NCBI RefSeq assembly: GCF_018373095.1
Contig: NZ_JAHAHT010000067.1
Location: forward strand, 1-10,324
Direction: 5' to 3'
Length of the DNA: 10,324 nucleotides
From: Haemophilus parahaemolyticus
Lineage (GTDB): Bacteria > Pseudomonadota > Gammaproteobacteria > Enterobacterales > Pasteurellaceae
Part shown: positions 1 to 7,153 of the stretch, one piece after another
How positions within the stretch are numbered: the stretch's first letter is position 1
How the letters are laid out: every line of letters starts with the position of its first letter
Made by a program: the position numbers and the translations under genes
Notes under the pieces: model-generated
Told to the model about the DNA's origin: nothing
The model's input: only the letters and a program-made list of their open reading frames with translations
Database searches by the model: none

Positions 1-896
1 TATTAAATGTAACTGTTTGGGATCATCCAGAGTTAACTACACCAGCGGGAACGTACCGTTCGGCTGCGGATTCAGGTAACCAAGTACACGCAAATGGAAC
101 CATCTTTTATCCCTATGTTGGTCAAGTAAAAGTAGCAGGGTTAACGGTAAATGAAGTCCGTGAGAAACTCACAAAGCAGCTTGCTACTTATATTGCCGAG
201 CCTCAAATTGATGTAACCGTTGCCGCATACAAATCGCAGAAAGCGTATGTTACAGGTGAAATCAAAACGCCAGGTCAACAATTTTTAACGAATGTACCTT
301 TAACTTTATTAGATGCCGTGAATAAAGCTGGCGGATTGTCGGATAATGCAGATTGGCATAATGTCACCATTACAAGCAAAGGTCGTGATGAAAAAGTTTC
401 CTTAGAAGCCTTAATTGAGCGTGGAGATTTAACCCAAAACCGCTTATTAAAAGATGGGGATATCGTGCATGTTCCTCGTAATGATGCAAACAAAGTTTTT
501 GTGGTAGGCGAAGTTTCAAAACCGCAGATGCTTAAAATTACCCATTATGGTATGACATTAACAGAGGCAATTGCGGAAAGTGGTGGTATTGATAAATTAG
601 CAGCAGATGCAACGGGGATTTTTGTTATTCGAGGACAAAGAAATGATGCTTCATTAATTCATCCAACAGTGGATGGAGCTAATAAATTAGAAAAAATTGC
701 AGATATTTATCAGCTTGATCTTTCTAATGCAACTTCTTATGTTCTGGGCACCGAGTTTTATTTAAAACCTTATGATGTGGTTTATGTTACGACCGCTCCT
801 ATTACGCGTTGGAATCGTGTGATAACCCAAGTTGTACCAACCTTATCTGGTTTTGATAATTTAACAGAATCAATGTTAAGAATTCGGAATTGGTAG
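1..896 (+). CDS. wza: Wza, outer-membrane polysaccharide export channel (5' truncated)
   Basis: The frame is open from the window edge (first full codon at base 3) to TAG at 894-896, giving 297 residues. E. coli Wza is about 379 aa, so roughly 80 N-terminal residues, including the lipoprotein signal peptide, lie outside. The visible part follows Wza closely: the polysaccharide-export domain (VTVWDHPELTTPAG, then GTIFYPYVGQV), SLBB-type repeats (AYVTGEIKTPGQQ and VFVVGEVSKPQ, each followed by a TL-x-A/E-AI/V-x-x-(A/S)GG stretch), and the C-terminal RWNRVITQVVPTLSG segment. In E. coli Wza that last segment is the amphipathic helix that lines up as an octameric alpha-helical barrel through the outer membrane. 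The protein would export capsule or exopolysaccharide, working with Wzc. It is the first of three tightly packed genes; its stop is one base before the wzb start, so translational coupling is likely. Function is inferred by family resemblance; the polymer exported is unknown. Confidence 0.95.
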   Translation, partial: LNVTVWDHPELTTPAGTYRSAADSGNQVHANGTIFYPYVGQVKVAGLTVNEVREKLTKQLATYIAEPQIDVTVAAYKSQKAYVTGEIKTPGQQFLTNVPLTLLDAVNKAGGLSDNADWHNVTITSKGRDEKVSLEALIERGDLTQNRLLKDGDIVHVPRNDANKVFVVGEVSKPQMLKITHYGMTLTEAIAESGGIDKLAADATGIFVIRGQRNDASLIHPTVDGANKLEKIADIYQLDLSNATSYVLGTEFYLKPYDVVYVTTAPITRWNRVITQVVPTLSGFDNLTESMLRIRNW

Positions 897-897
897 T

Positions 898-1347
898 ATG
901 TTTGAGAATATTTTAGTTGTTTGTGTAGGAAATATTTGTCGTTCACCTTTAGGTGAAGCATTGCTAAGCATACATTTCCCAGAAAAAGCAATTCATTCAG
1001 CAGGAATTTCTGCAGAACGTAGCCGTTTAGTTGGAAAACAAGCAGATAACACAATGCTAGATGTAGCTCGCAAACATAATATTGATCTTTCTTCTCATAA
1101 ATCTCAGCAATTAACGCATGATTTATGCCGACAAGCAGATCTTATTTTAGTAATGGAAAAAGGACATATAGAGAAAGTAAGAGAAATTTCTCCTGAATCT
1201 ACGGGTAAAGTAATGCTCTTTGGGCGTTGGTTAGAGGGAAATCAAGAAATTGCTGATCCTTATCGTCAAAGTCGAGAGATGTTTGAAGCTGTTTATAAAC
1301 AAATTGAAACAGCAGCATTGGCGTGGCAGAAGAAATTATCAAGATAA
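898..1347 (+). CDS. wzb: Wzb, low-molecular-weight protein tyrosine phosphatase
   Basis: This 149-residue protein has the LMW-PTP signature at its N terminus: the C(X)5R loop CVGNICRS, with nucleophile Cys9 and Arg15, followed by Pro17. The general-acid motif DPYRQS has Asp120. E. coli Wzb is 147 aa with the same layout. In this family the enzyme removes phosphate from the C-terminal tyrosines of the Wzc autokinase, and cycling between states is needed for high-molecular-weight capsule or colanic acid production. It is cytosolic. ATG at 898 follows the wza stop by one base and has only a poor Shine-Dalgarno, consistent with coupling to wza translation. Position between wza and wzc supports the assignment over a generic arsenate reductase-like LMW-PTP. 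Confidence 0.95.
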   Translation: MFENILVVCVGNICRSPLGEALLSIHFPEKAIHSAGISAERSRLVGKQADNTMLDVARKHNIDLSSHKSQQLTHDLCRQADLILVMEKGHIEKVREISPESTGKVMLFGRWLEGNQEIADPYRQSREMFEAVYKQIETAALAWQKKLSR

Positions 1348-1361
1348 AGGAAAAAAGATAA

Positions 1362-3446
1362 ATGGCTGATAATAGAAATGATGAAATCGAGTTAACAAAA
1401 CTTTTAGGTTCAGTGTGGGATCGTAAATGGTGGATTGTAGCATTTACATTATTAACAACCATTATTGGTACGCTTTATGCTATTCTTGCTACGCCTATTT
1501 ATAGTGCTAATTCTGCGGTTCAAGTAGAAAGTAAATCTTCAGGCGGAGCACTTAAAGATTTTTCAGGAATTTTTGAAGGGCAATCTTCATCTGCAACGGA
1601 AGTAGCTATTTTAAAATCCAGAATGGTTTTATCTAACACTGTTGAGCAATTAAATTTAACGACGCAAGTCCAGCCTCAATTTTCATTACCTATAATCGGA
1701 AAAGGCATTGCTCGTTTAATGGGAAATGTGCCTAATTTAGTGGTCGATCAGTTTATACCTAAAACCAATATAGCAGAATTAACTCTTCAAGTAGGTGAAC
1801 AACCAGGAAACTTCATTTTATTGTCTAATAATAAGCCTATATTAGAAGGCGTTATTGGTCATAAATATGAGACAGATGAGCTTATCTTTAGTGCGTCGGC
1901 ATTAAATGCACCTGAAGGGCAACGTTTTAATATTCGCAAAATTTCAGAACTAGACGCAGTAACATCTTTACAAAAAGAAATTTCAGTGGCTGAAACAGGC
2001 AAACAAACTGGGATTATTGAAATTTCTCTTAACGGTGATAACAAAGAAAAAATTAAACGTATAGTTCAAAATATTGCTGAAAATTATTTATTACAAAATA
2101 TTGCTCGTAATTCTGCAGAAGCTTCAAAAAGTCTTGAGTTTTTAACAAAGCAATTGCCAGAGTTAAAACAACGCTTAACCGAATCGGAAAATGCACTCAA
2201 TGAGTATCGTCAGAAAAATGATTCTGTTGATTTAAACTTGGAAGCAAAATCAGCGTTAGATACGATTGTTCAATTAGAATCAGATTTAAATGAGCTGACT
2301 ATGAAAGAAAGTGAGATTTCACAGAAATTTACGCGTAATCACCCAGCATATACCGCATTAATTGAAAAGCGTAAAATTCTTAATGGAGAGAAAGATCGTT
2401 TAAATAAGCAAGTTGAACGTTTACCGAGCACGCAAAAAGAAGTTATTCGTTTAACTCGTGATTTGGAAGTAAACCAACAAATCTATATTCAGCTTTTAAA
2501 TAAAATTCAAGAGCTTGAAATTGTTAAAGCAAGTGCGATAGGCAATGTACGTATTTTAGATAAAGCACAAGCATTTGATGAACCAGTAGCGCCTAAAAAA
2601 GCGATTATTGTGGCATTATCGCTGTTATTAGGTTTGATCCTTTCATCTCTGTTTGCGATTACAAAAGCGTTATTACATAGAGGGATTCAATCTACCTCTG
2701 AAATTGATGAAATAGGTTTATCGACTTATGCAACCATTCCATATTCAGATACTCAAGAAAGCACGAAAGCACATACTTCAGGGCATTCTGCATTGTTATC
2801 CGAAATTTCTGCAACCGATTTATCTATTGAAGCTTTACGTAGCTTAAGAACAAGCTTACATTTCGCTATGATGGAAGCGAATAACAACTTATTAATGATT
2901 TCAGGCCCTGCACCTAGTGTAGGTAAAAGTTTTATTTCTTCAAATTTAGCGAATGTACTTTCTAAAACAGGACAAAAAATACTTTTAATCGATACGGATT
3001 TACGTAAAAGCCGCTTGCATCATTTCTTAAAACTCTCTAAAGATAATGGTGTTAGTACGGTAATTTCAGAAAATCTGCCATTCGAAAGTGCTGTACAACA
3101 TTATGGTAGTTTTGATGTAATCTTAACAGGTAAACGACCTCCTAATCCATCAGAGTTACTTTCAAGTGCTCGATTCCAACAACTATTAGAGTGGGCATCT
3201 AAACAATACGATTTAGTCATTGTAGATACCCCGCCAATTTTAGCTGTAACCGATGCAGCAATTGTTGGTCGCTATGTAGGAGCAACATTGCTTGTTGCCC
3301 GTTTTGGAGAAACTTCTATAAAAGAGTTAGAGTTATCGCAAAAACGTTTCGAGCAATCTGGCGTACCCGTGAAAGGAGTCATTCTAAATGGTATGAAACG
3401 TACAGCATCTAACCGTTATGAATATTATCATTATGATTACAAATAA
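1362..3446 (+). CDS. wzc: Wzc, tyrosine autokinase / polysaccharide co-polymerase
   Basis: This is a 694-residue inner-membrane protein (E. coli Wzc is 720). The cytosolic N terminus is followed by TM1 (about residues 25-43), then a long periplasmic Wzz-type domain with a coiled-coil-prone middle, a Pro-containing PVAPKK motif, and TM2 (about 414-435). The cytosolic BY-kinase domain shows the oligomerisation motif E490xxR493xxR496, Walker A GPAPSVGKS (Lys522), Walker A' ILLIDTDLR (Asp544, Asp546), Walker B LVIVDTPP (Asp622), and a C-terminal tyrosine cluster with Tyr686, 688, 689, 691 and 693. A Shine-Dalgarno AAAGGA at 1346-1351 overlaps the wzb stop and lies 10 bases before ATG. In the family, Wzc docks with Wza across the periplasm and its phosphorylation state controls chain length and export. 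By ungapped comparison with E. coli Wzc from memory, the position of regulatory Tyr569 is Arg551 here and that of Arg609 is Thr589 (see findings). Confidence 0.96.
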   Translation: MADNRNDEIELTKLLGSVWDRKWWIVAFTLLTTIIGTLYAILATPIYSANSAVQVESKSSGGALKDFSGIFEGQSSSATEVAILKSRMVLSNTVEQLNLTTQVQPQFSLPIIGKGIARLMGNVPNLVVDQFIPKTNIAELTLQVGEQPGNFILLSNNKPILEGVIGHKYETDELIFSASALNAPEGQRFNIRKISELDAVTSLQKEISVAETGKQTGIIEISLNGDNKEKIKRIVQNIAENYLLQNIARNSAEASKSLEFLTKQLPELKQRLTESENALNEYRQKNDSVDLNLEAKSALDTIVQLESDLNELTMKESEISQKFTRNHPAYTALIEKRKILNGEKDRLNKQVERLPSTQKEVIRLTRDLEVNQQIYIQLLNKIQELEIVKASAIGNVRILDKAQAFDEPVAPKKAIIVALSLLLGLILSSLFAITKALLHRGIQSTSEIDEIGLSTYATIPYSDTQESTKAHTSGHSALLSEISATDLSIEALRSLRTSLHFAMMEANNNLLMISGPAPSVGKSFISSNLANVLSKTGQKILLIDTDLRKSRLHHFLKLSKDNGVSTVISENLPFESAVQHYGSFDVILTGKRPPNPSELLSSARFQQLLEWASKQYDLVIVDTPPILAVTDAAIVGRYVGATLLVARFGETSIKELELSQKRFEQSGVPVKGVILNGMKRTASNRYEYYHYDYK

Positions 3447-3452
3447 TGTTTA

Positions 3453-3485
3453 ATAAGCGGTCTTTTTCTACGAAAGATTTGCAAG
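3453..3485 (+). repeat. Degenerate Apl-type DNA uptake signal
   Basis: ATAAGCGGT at 3453-3461 matches 8 of 9 bases of the ACAAGCGGT core (T for C at position 2). It is followed by C, a T-rich stretch and TTTGCAAG at 3478-3485, which resembles the flanking TTTGCAA-type element of the extended Apl-type signal. It lies seven bases after the wzc stop. The core match is clear; the extended match is partial. Confidence 0.5.
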
Positions 3486-3557
3486 ATGCTACAACAGCAC
3501 ATCAAATTTAGTTATAGCCAAAAAATAGCCAATCGGGTAAAATAACCCAGAATTTTT

Positions 3558-3590
3558 AGCGTAGAGCCAGTCTCTACGCTTTTCTTTTCT
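3558..3590 (+). terminator. Rho-independent terminator of the wza-wzb-wzc operon
   Basis: A perfect 9-bp stem (AGCGTAGAG at 3558-3566 and CTCTACGCT at 3572-3580) closes a 5-base CCAGT loop and runs into the T-rich tract TTTCTTTTCT. It sits about 110 bases after the wzc stop and 40 bases before miaB, so it should insulate miaB from capsule-operon transcription. The T-rich tract is only on the plus-strand side, so it reads as one-directional. Confidence 0.9.
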
Positions 3591-3631
3591 CATTACTGAT
3601 AACCTATTTATTAACAGCAATATAGACGATT

Positions 3632-5059
3632 ATGGCAAAATTACATATTACAACTTGGGGCTGTCAAATGAATGAGTATGACTCATCAAAAATGGCGGAT
3701 CTCTTAAATTCAACCCACGGTTTAGAACTGACCGATAAACCTGAAGAAGCGGACGTGTTGTTGCTCAATACTTGCTCAATTCGTGAAAAAGCACAAGAAA
3801 AAGTATTCTCGCAATTAGGTCGTTGGAAAAACTGGAAGAAAGACAAACCTGATTTGATTATCGGCGTGGGCGGTTGTGTAGCTTCACAAGAAGGTGAACA
3901 TATCCGTGAACGTGCGCCTTTCGTGGATATCGTATTCGGGCCGCAAACCTTACACCGCTTGCCAGAAATGATTAATAAAATCCGCGGCGGTGACCGTGCG
4001 ATTGTGGATATTTCTTTCCCAGAAATCGAAAAATTCGACCGCTTGCCAGAGCCAAAAGCGGAAGGCCCAACGGCGTTCGTTTCTATTATGGAAGGCTGTA
4101 ACAAATACTGCTCATTCTGCGTAGTGCCTTACACCCGCGGCGAAGAAGTTTCTCGTCCTGTGGATGATGTATTATTTGAAATCGCACAACTCGCGGAGCA
4201 AGGCGTACGTGAAGTGAACTTACTCGGTCAAAACGTAAACGCTTATCGTGGTGAAACCTTTGACGGTGGTATATGCACCTTTGCAGAATTACTTCGCTTA
4301 GTGGCAGCGATTGACGGCATCGACCGCGTGCGTTACACCACCAGCCATCCAATTGAATTTACTGACGATATCATTGAAGTTTATCGCGACACGCCAGAAT
4401 TGGTAAGCTTCTTACACTTACCAATCCAAAGTGGTGCAGACCGTATTTTAACAATGATGAAACGTAACCACACTGCATTGGAATACAAAGCAATTATCCG
4501 CAAATTACGTGAAGTACGCCCAAACATTCAAATCAGCTCTGACTTTATTGTCGGTTTCCCAGGCGAAACAGCGGAAGACTTTGAACAAACGATGAAAGTA
4601 ATTGAGCAAGTCAATTTTGATATGAGTTTTAGCTTCATCTACTCGGCACGCCCAGGCACGCCAGCGGCAGATATTCCAGATGATGTGAGCGAAGACGAGA
4701 AAAAAGAGCGTTTGGCGCGTTTACAACAACGTATCAACCACCAAGCGATGCAGTTCAGCCGTGCGATGCTTGGCACAGAACAGCGTATTTTAGTAGAAGG
4801 CCCATCGAAAAAAGATATTATGGAACTGACTGGTCGAACTGAAACCAACCGCGTGGTGAATTTCGTGGGCACGCCAGATATGATCGGCAAATTTGTGGAT
4901 GTGAAAATCACCGACGTTTATACCAATTCACTGCGTGGCGAAGTAGTTCGCACCGAAGATGAAATGGGATTACGCGTGGTAGAATCTGCCGCCAGCGTCA
5001 TCGCACGCACGCGTAAAGAAGACGAGCTAGGCGTGGGGCAATATGTGGTAAATCTTTAA
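3632..5059 (+). CDS. miaB: MiaB, tRNA-2-methylthio-N6-isopentenyladenosine synthase
   Basis: The 475-residue product is the same size as E. coli MiaB (474). The N-terminal MTTase (UPF0004) domain holds the three cysteines of the auxiliary 4Fe-4S cluster: Cys11 (WGCQMN), Cys48 (NTCSIRE) and Cys82 (GGCVAS). The radical-SAM core has the CxxxCxxC motif in EGCNKYCSFCVVPYTRG (Cys156, Cys160, Cys163), followed by LLGQNVNAY, HLPIQSG and SSDFIVGFPGE. The C terminus is a TRAM RNA-binding domain (about 380-445). The family adds a methylthio group to position C2 of i6A37 in tRNAs reading UNN codons, which improves codon-anticodon pairing. The gene stands alone on the plus strand, after the wzc terminator and converging on mutM. 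The Shine-Dalgarno before ATG 3632 is weak. Codons look GC-richer than those of the upstream wz genes. Confidence 0.98.
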   Translation: MAKLHITTWGCQMNEYDSSKMADLLNSTHGLELTDKPEEADVLLLNTCSIREKAQEKVFSQLGRWKNWKKDKPDLIIGVGGCVASQEGEHIRERAPFVDIVFGPQTLHRLPEMINKIRGGDRAIVDISFPEIEKFDRLPEPKAEGPTAFVSIMEGCNKYCSFCVVPYTRGEEVSRPVDDVLFEIAQLAEQGVREVNLLGQNVNAYRGETFDGGICTFAELLRLVAAIDGIDRVRYTTSHPIEFTDDIIEVYRDTPELVSFLHLPIQSGADRILTMMKRNHTALEYKAIIRKLREVRPNIQISSDFIVGFPGETAEDFEQTMKVIEQVNFDMSFSFIYSARPGTPAADIPDDVSEDEKKERLARLQQRINHQAMQFSRAMLGTEQRILVEGPSKKDIMELTGRTETNRVVNFVGTPDMIGKFVDVKITDVYTNSLRGEVVRTEDEMGLRVVESAASVIARTRKEDELGVGQYVVNL

Positions 5060-5079
5060 ACACTCTTTTTAGCTATTCT

Positions 5080-5134
5080 AGCGGTGATTTTTCTCTTAGA
5101 ATTTGCAAATTCCAATTGAAAAACCACCGCTTGC
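5080..5134. terminator. Inverted pair of uptake-signal-like sequences; probable bidirectional terminator
   Basis: The arm AGCGGTGATTTTTC (5080-5093) is complemented at 13 of 14 positions by GAAAAACCACCGCT (5118-5131), with a 24-base loop. The right arm read on the minus strand is GCAAGCGGT (8/9 of the ACAAGCGGT core, 5126-5134); the left arm has AGCGGT on the plus strand. The loop contains a perfect 14-bp palindrome GAATTTGCAAATTC (5099-5112). The element fills the 87-base gap between convergent miaB and mutM, the classic site for paired uptake signals that double as terminators in Pasteurellaceae. Hairpin geometry is seen directly; the terminator role is inferred, and poly-T tracts are weak. 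Confidence 0.65.
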
Positions 5135-5146
5135 TTATTTTATCCT

Positions 5147-5971
5147 CTATCTCGGCAATCGCTGACATTTTGGGCAGAAGTACGTATTGCGTTGCCCTAC
5201 CACTTTCGCTTCGATAATTGAGCCACAATCGTTGCACTCATCTCCTTTGCGTCCGTAAACTTGTAGTACTTGAGCAAAATAACCAGGCTTGCCGTCGGGT
5301 TGAATAAAATCTTTGAGCGTTGTGCCGCCTTGGGTGATTGATTTGGTGAGCACCTCTTTGATGACTTTTACTAAACGTTCGCACTGCTTTTGCGTGAGGT
5401 TTTGGGCAGAAAGTTCAGGATGAATGCCTGCCATAAATAGCGATTCGCAAGCATAGATATTCCCCACGCCGACTACCACTTCATTGTTCATAATAAAGTT
5501 TTTCACCGCCACGGTTTTTTTGCGACTTTTCTCGAATAAATAACCGCTTGTAAAACTGTCAGAAAGAGGTTCAGGCCCTAGTTTTTGCAAAAGTTCGTGT
5601 TCGCCCGCCTTTTCTGCCCAGAGCCAACAACCAAATTTACGCGGATCGTTGTAGCGTAAAATCACGCCTGATTCAGTAATTAAATCCACGTGATCGTGCT
5701 TGCCTGCTGGCTGATTATCACTCGCCTTCAAAATACCCAGCGAACCTGACATCCCAAGATGCACAATAATATCGCCTTTGTCAGTATGCAAAATCAGATA
5801 TTTAGCACGGCGAGAAAGTGAAAGAATGTTTGCCCTTTGCATTTGAGAAAGCTCAACAGGAATTACCCAGCGTAATTTAGGCGTGCGAGTGATAATCTGC
5901 TTGATAGTTTGCCCTTGCAAATAAGGCTCAACGCCACGCAAACTGGTTTCCACCTCTGGAAGTTCTGGCAT
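5147..5971 (-). CDS. mutM: Formamidopyrimidine-DNA glycosylase (Fpg/MutM)
   Basis: The 274-residue product (E. coli 269) begins MPELPEVET. After Met removal, the exposed Pro is the Schiff-base nucleophile and the adjacent Glu (E3 here) is catalytic. Lys57 in SRRAKY corresponds to the conserved backbone-binding lysine. LRYNDPRKFG and the H2TH segment NEVVVGVGNIYACES are present. The C-terminal zinc finger uses Cys246, Cys249, Cys266 and Cys269, with Arg261 in the beta-hairpin. The enzyme is a bifunctional glycosylase/AP lyase that excises 8-oxoguanine and formamidopyrimidines. It starts 16 bases after the hemH stop with a good Shine-Dalgarno (AAGGAA, minus strand of 5977-5982), so it is likely co-transcribed with hemH. 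It carries a perfect uptake core in frame, encoding Thr-Ser-Gly. Confidence 0.98.
   Translation of the reverse strand: MPELPEVETSLRGVEPYLQGQTIKQIITRTPKLRWVIPVELSQMQRANILSLSRRAKYLILHTDKGDIIVHLGMSGSLGILKASDNQPAGKHDHVDLITESGVILRYNDPRKFGCWLWAEKAGEHELLQKLGPEPLSDSFTSGYLFEKSRKKTVAVKNFIMNNEVVVGVGNIYACESLFMAGIHPELSAQNLTQKQCERLVKVIKEVLTKSITQGGTTLKDFIQPDGKPGYFAQVLQVYGRKGDECNDCGSIIEAKVVGQRNTYFCPKCQRLPR
5543..5551 (-). repeat. DNA uptake signal core (Apl-type), inside mutM
   Basis: This is a perfect ACAAGCGGT on the minus strand (ACCGCTTGT on plus). It is in frame with mutM and encodes Thr-Ser-Gly. Such cores are over-represented in Pasteurellaceae genomes and bias uptake during natural competence. Confidence 0.85.
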
Positions 5972-5987
5972 ATTTGTTCCTTACAAA

Positions 5988-6947
5988 TTAGATTTTTTCT
6001 TCAATCAGTTTTACCATCACCTTTATATGATCGCCTGTCGCATTGAGGGCTGGAATATAGCGGTAGCTTTCCCCACCTGCATTAATGAAGTTTTCTTTAT
6101 TCTCTTCGGCAATTTCTTCAAGCGTTTCTAAGCAATCGACTGAGAAGCCCGCACAAATTACTGCCACTTTTTTAACGCCTTGACTTGGAAAGCTTTCAAG
6201 CGTTTCATCAGTGTAAGGTTGCAACCACTCTTCATCACCAAAACGAGATTGGAAAGTCAATTTCCATTGTTCAGATGTTAGGTTTAATTTTTGAGCAACC
6301 AATTCTGCGGTTTGTTGGCAGTGTTGCGGGTAGAAATCGCCTTCATCTGCGTAGCGTTTTGGAATGCCGTGGAAAGAGAAAAGCAGTAATTCATCGGTCT
6401 CAAGCGTAATGCTGTTCGCCAAGGCTTCGATATAAAGTGGGTCGTTGTGGTAGCTGTGAATAAACTCAAACGGCACAACACGGCGATGCTGTTTTAGGCT
6501 CTCTGCAAAGGCGTCCAATACCGAGGCGGTTGTGGTGCTGCTATATTGTGGGTAGAGCGGTAATACGATAATTTTTTCGACCGCTTGTTTAGTCAAGTTT
6601 TCGACCGCTTGTGCCATACTTGGGTTGCCGTAGCTCATTCCGAGCTCCACAACGACATTTTTGCCTTTCGCATTGAAATAATTTTGCAGGGCTTTTTGTT
6701 GTTTGCGTGAAATAGCAAGCAGCGGTGAGCCTTCAGCCGTCCAGATTGCTTGATAAAGTTTTGCCACTTTTGGTGATCTTTTTGGTAACACGAAGCAATT
6801 TAAGATCGTTTGCCATTTGAATTTAGGAAGGTCGATCACCCGCGGATCGCTTAAGAATTGTTTTAAGTAACGTTTTACATCGGAAGTGGTAGGGGCATCT
6901 GGTGTACCAAGGTTTGTAAGTAACACACCGATTTTTTTATTTTCCAT
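5988..6947 (-). CDS. hemH: Ferrochelatase (HemH)
   Basis: The 319-residue protein is close to E. coli HemH (320). It opens with GVLLTNLGTPDAPT, contains YGNPS and VLPLYPQYS, and has the metal-handling motif LFSFHGIPKRYADEGD with catalytic His193. The second conserved acid, Glu274, lies in VDCLETLEEI. The enzyme inserts Fe2+ into protoporphyrin IX, the last step of protohaem synthesis, as a cytosolic or membrane-peripheral protein. ATG 6947 is preceded on the minus strand by a purine-rich GAAGAGA stretch. It is divergent from rpmH, with 206 bases between start codons, and is followed by mutM after 16 bases. The coding sequence carries two tandem uptake cores about a third of the way in. Confidence 0.97.
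   Translation of the reverse strand: MENKKIGVLLTNLGTPDAPTTSDVKRYLKQFLSDPRVIDLPKFKWQTILNCFVLPKRSPKVAKLYQAIWTAEGSPLLAISRKQQKALQNYFNAKGKNVVVELGMSYGNPSMAQAVENLTKQAVEKIIVLPLYPQYSSTTTASVLDAFAESLKQHRRVVPFEFIHSYHNDPLYIEALANSITLETDELLLFSFHGIPKRYADEGDFYPQHCQQTAELVAQKLNLTSEQWKLTFQSRFGDEEWLQPYTDETLESFPSQGVKKVAVICAGFSVDCLETLEEIAEENKENFINAGGESYRYIPALNATGDHIKVMVKLIEEKI
6574..6612 (-). repeat. Two tandem perfect DNA uptake signals inside hemH
   Basis: The 15-base sequence TTTTCGACCGCTTGT occurs at 6574-6588 and again at 6598-6612, exactly 24 bases apart. Each contains the perfect 9-base core ACAAGCGGT on the minus strand (6580-6588 and 6604-6612). Because 24 bases equals eight codons, both repeats are read in the same frame and encode Gln-Ala-Val-Glu twice in hemH. 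Confidence 0.85.
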
Positions 6948-7059
6948 ATTTTTTCTCTTCTTTTTTCGTTATGAGCAAATAAAGTGTAGTTTGCTTGAAT
7001 TTGTAGGGAATGACAAATAAAATTTGTGCAGATTTTAACATTTAACCGTGGTTTTCGCC

Positions 7060-7088
7060 TTGCCTTTTTGTTTGTTTACCGTTAAAAT
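7060..7088 (+). promoter_or_regulatory. Predicted sigma70 promoter for rpmH-rnpA-yidD
   Basis: A -35 box TTGCCT (7060-7065) and a -10 box TAAAAT (7083-7088) are separated by exactly 17 bases. Transcription would begin near 7095, giving a leader of about 59 nt before the rpmH ATG at 7154. This is the best promoter match in the window. It fits the strong expression expected of a ribosomal protein gene. It has not been tested. Confidence 0.7.
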
Positions 7089-7112
7089 GGCGACCTCTTT
7101 TTATAGTCTTGA

Positions 7113-7129
7113 ATTGGCATTTTGCCAAT
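7113..7129 (+). promoter_or_regulatory. Hairpin in the rpmH leader
   Basis: A perfect 7-bp stem, ATTGGCA (7113-7119) and TGCCAAT (7123-7129), surrounds a 3-base TTT loop. It is followed by AACTTTTTATT and then the start region of rpmH, with ATG 24 bases downstream of the stem. Between promoter and ribosome-binding site, it could protect the 5' end, attenuate transcription or modulate translation of rpmH. The structure is seen directly; any role is inference. Confidence 0.5.
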
Positions 7130-7153
7130 AACTTTTTATTAGGTAGATAAATA

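Noticed and set aside
3535..3548. Short inverted repeat GGGT...ACCC upstream of the wzc terminator
   Set aside because: The stem is only 4 bp around a 6-base AT loop, and the true terminator is immediately downstream; chance is likely.
3664..4104. Long minus-strand open frame of 146 codons inside miaB
   Set aside because: It is antisense to strongly conserved miaB residues and has no recognisable domain; it is a shadow of the real gene.
6960..7050. Possible hemH promoter on the minus strand (TTGTCA and TACACT boxes)
   Set aside because: The TTGTCA to TACACT spacing is 22 bases, and at 17 bases the -10 would be CAAACT. No pairing is convincing, so I did not annotate it.
6948..7153. Replication origin upstream of rpmH
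   Set aside because: dnaA often neighbours rpmH, but no dnaA gene or clear TTATCCACA boxes are visible, and hemH is the neighbour.
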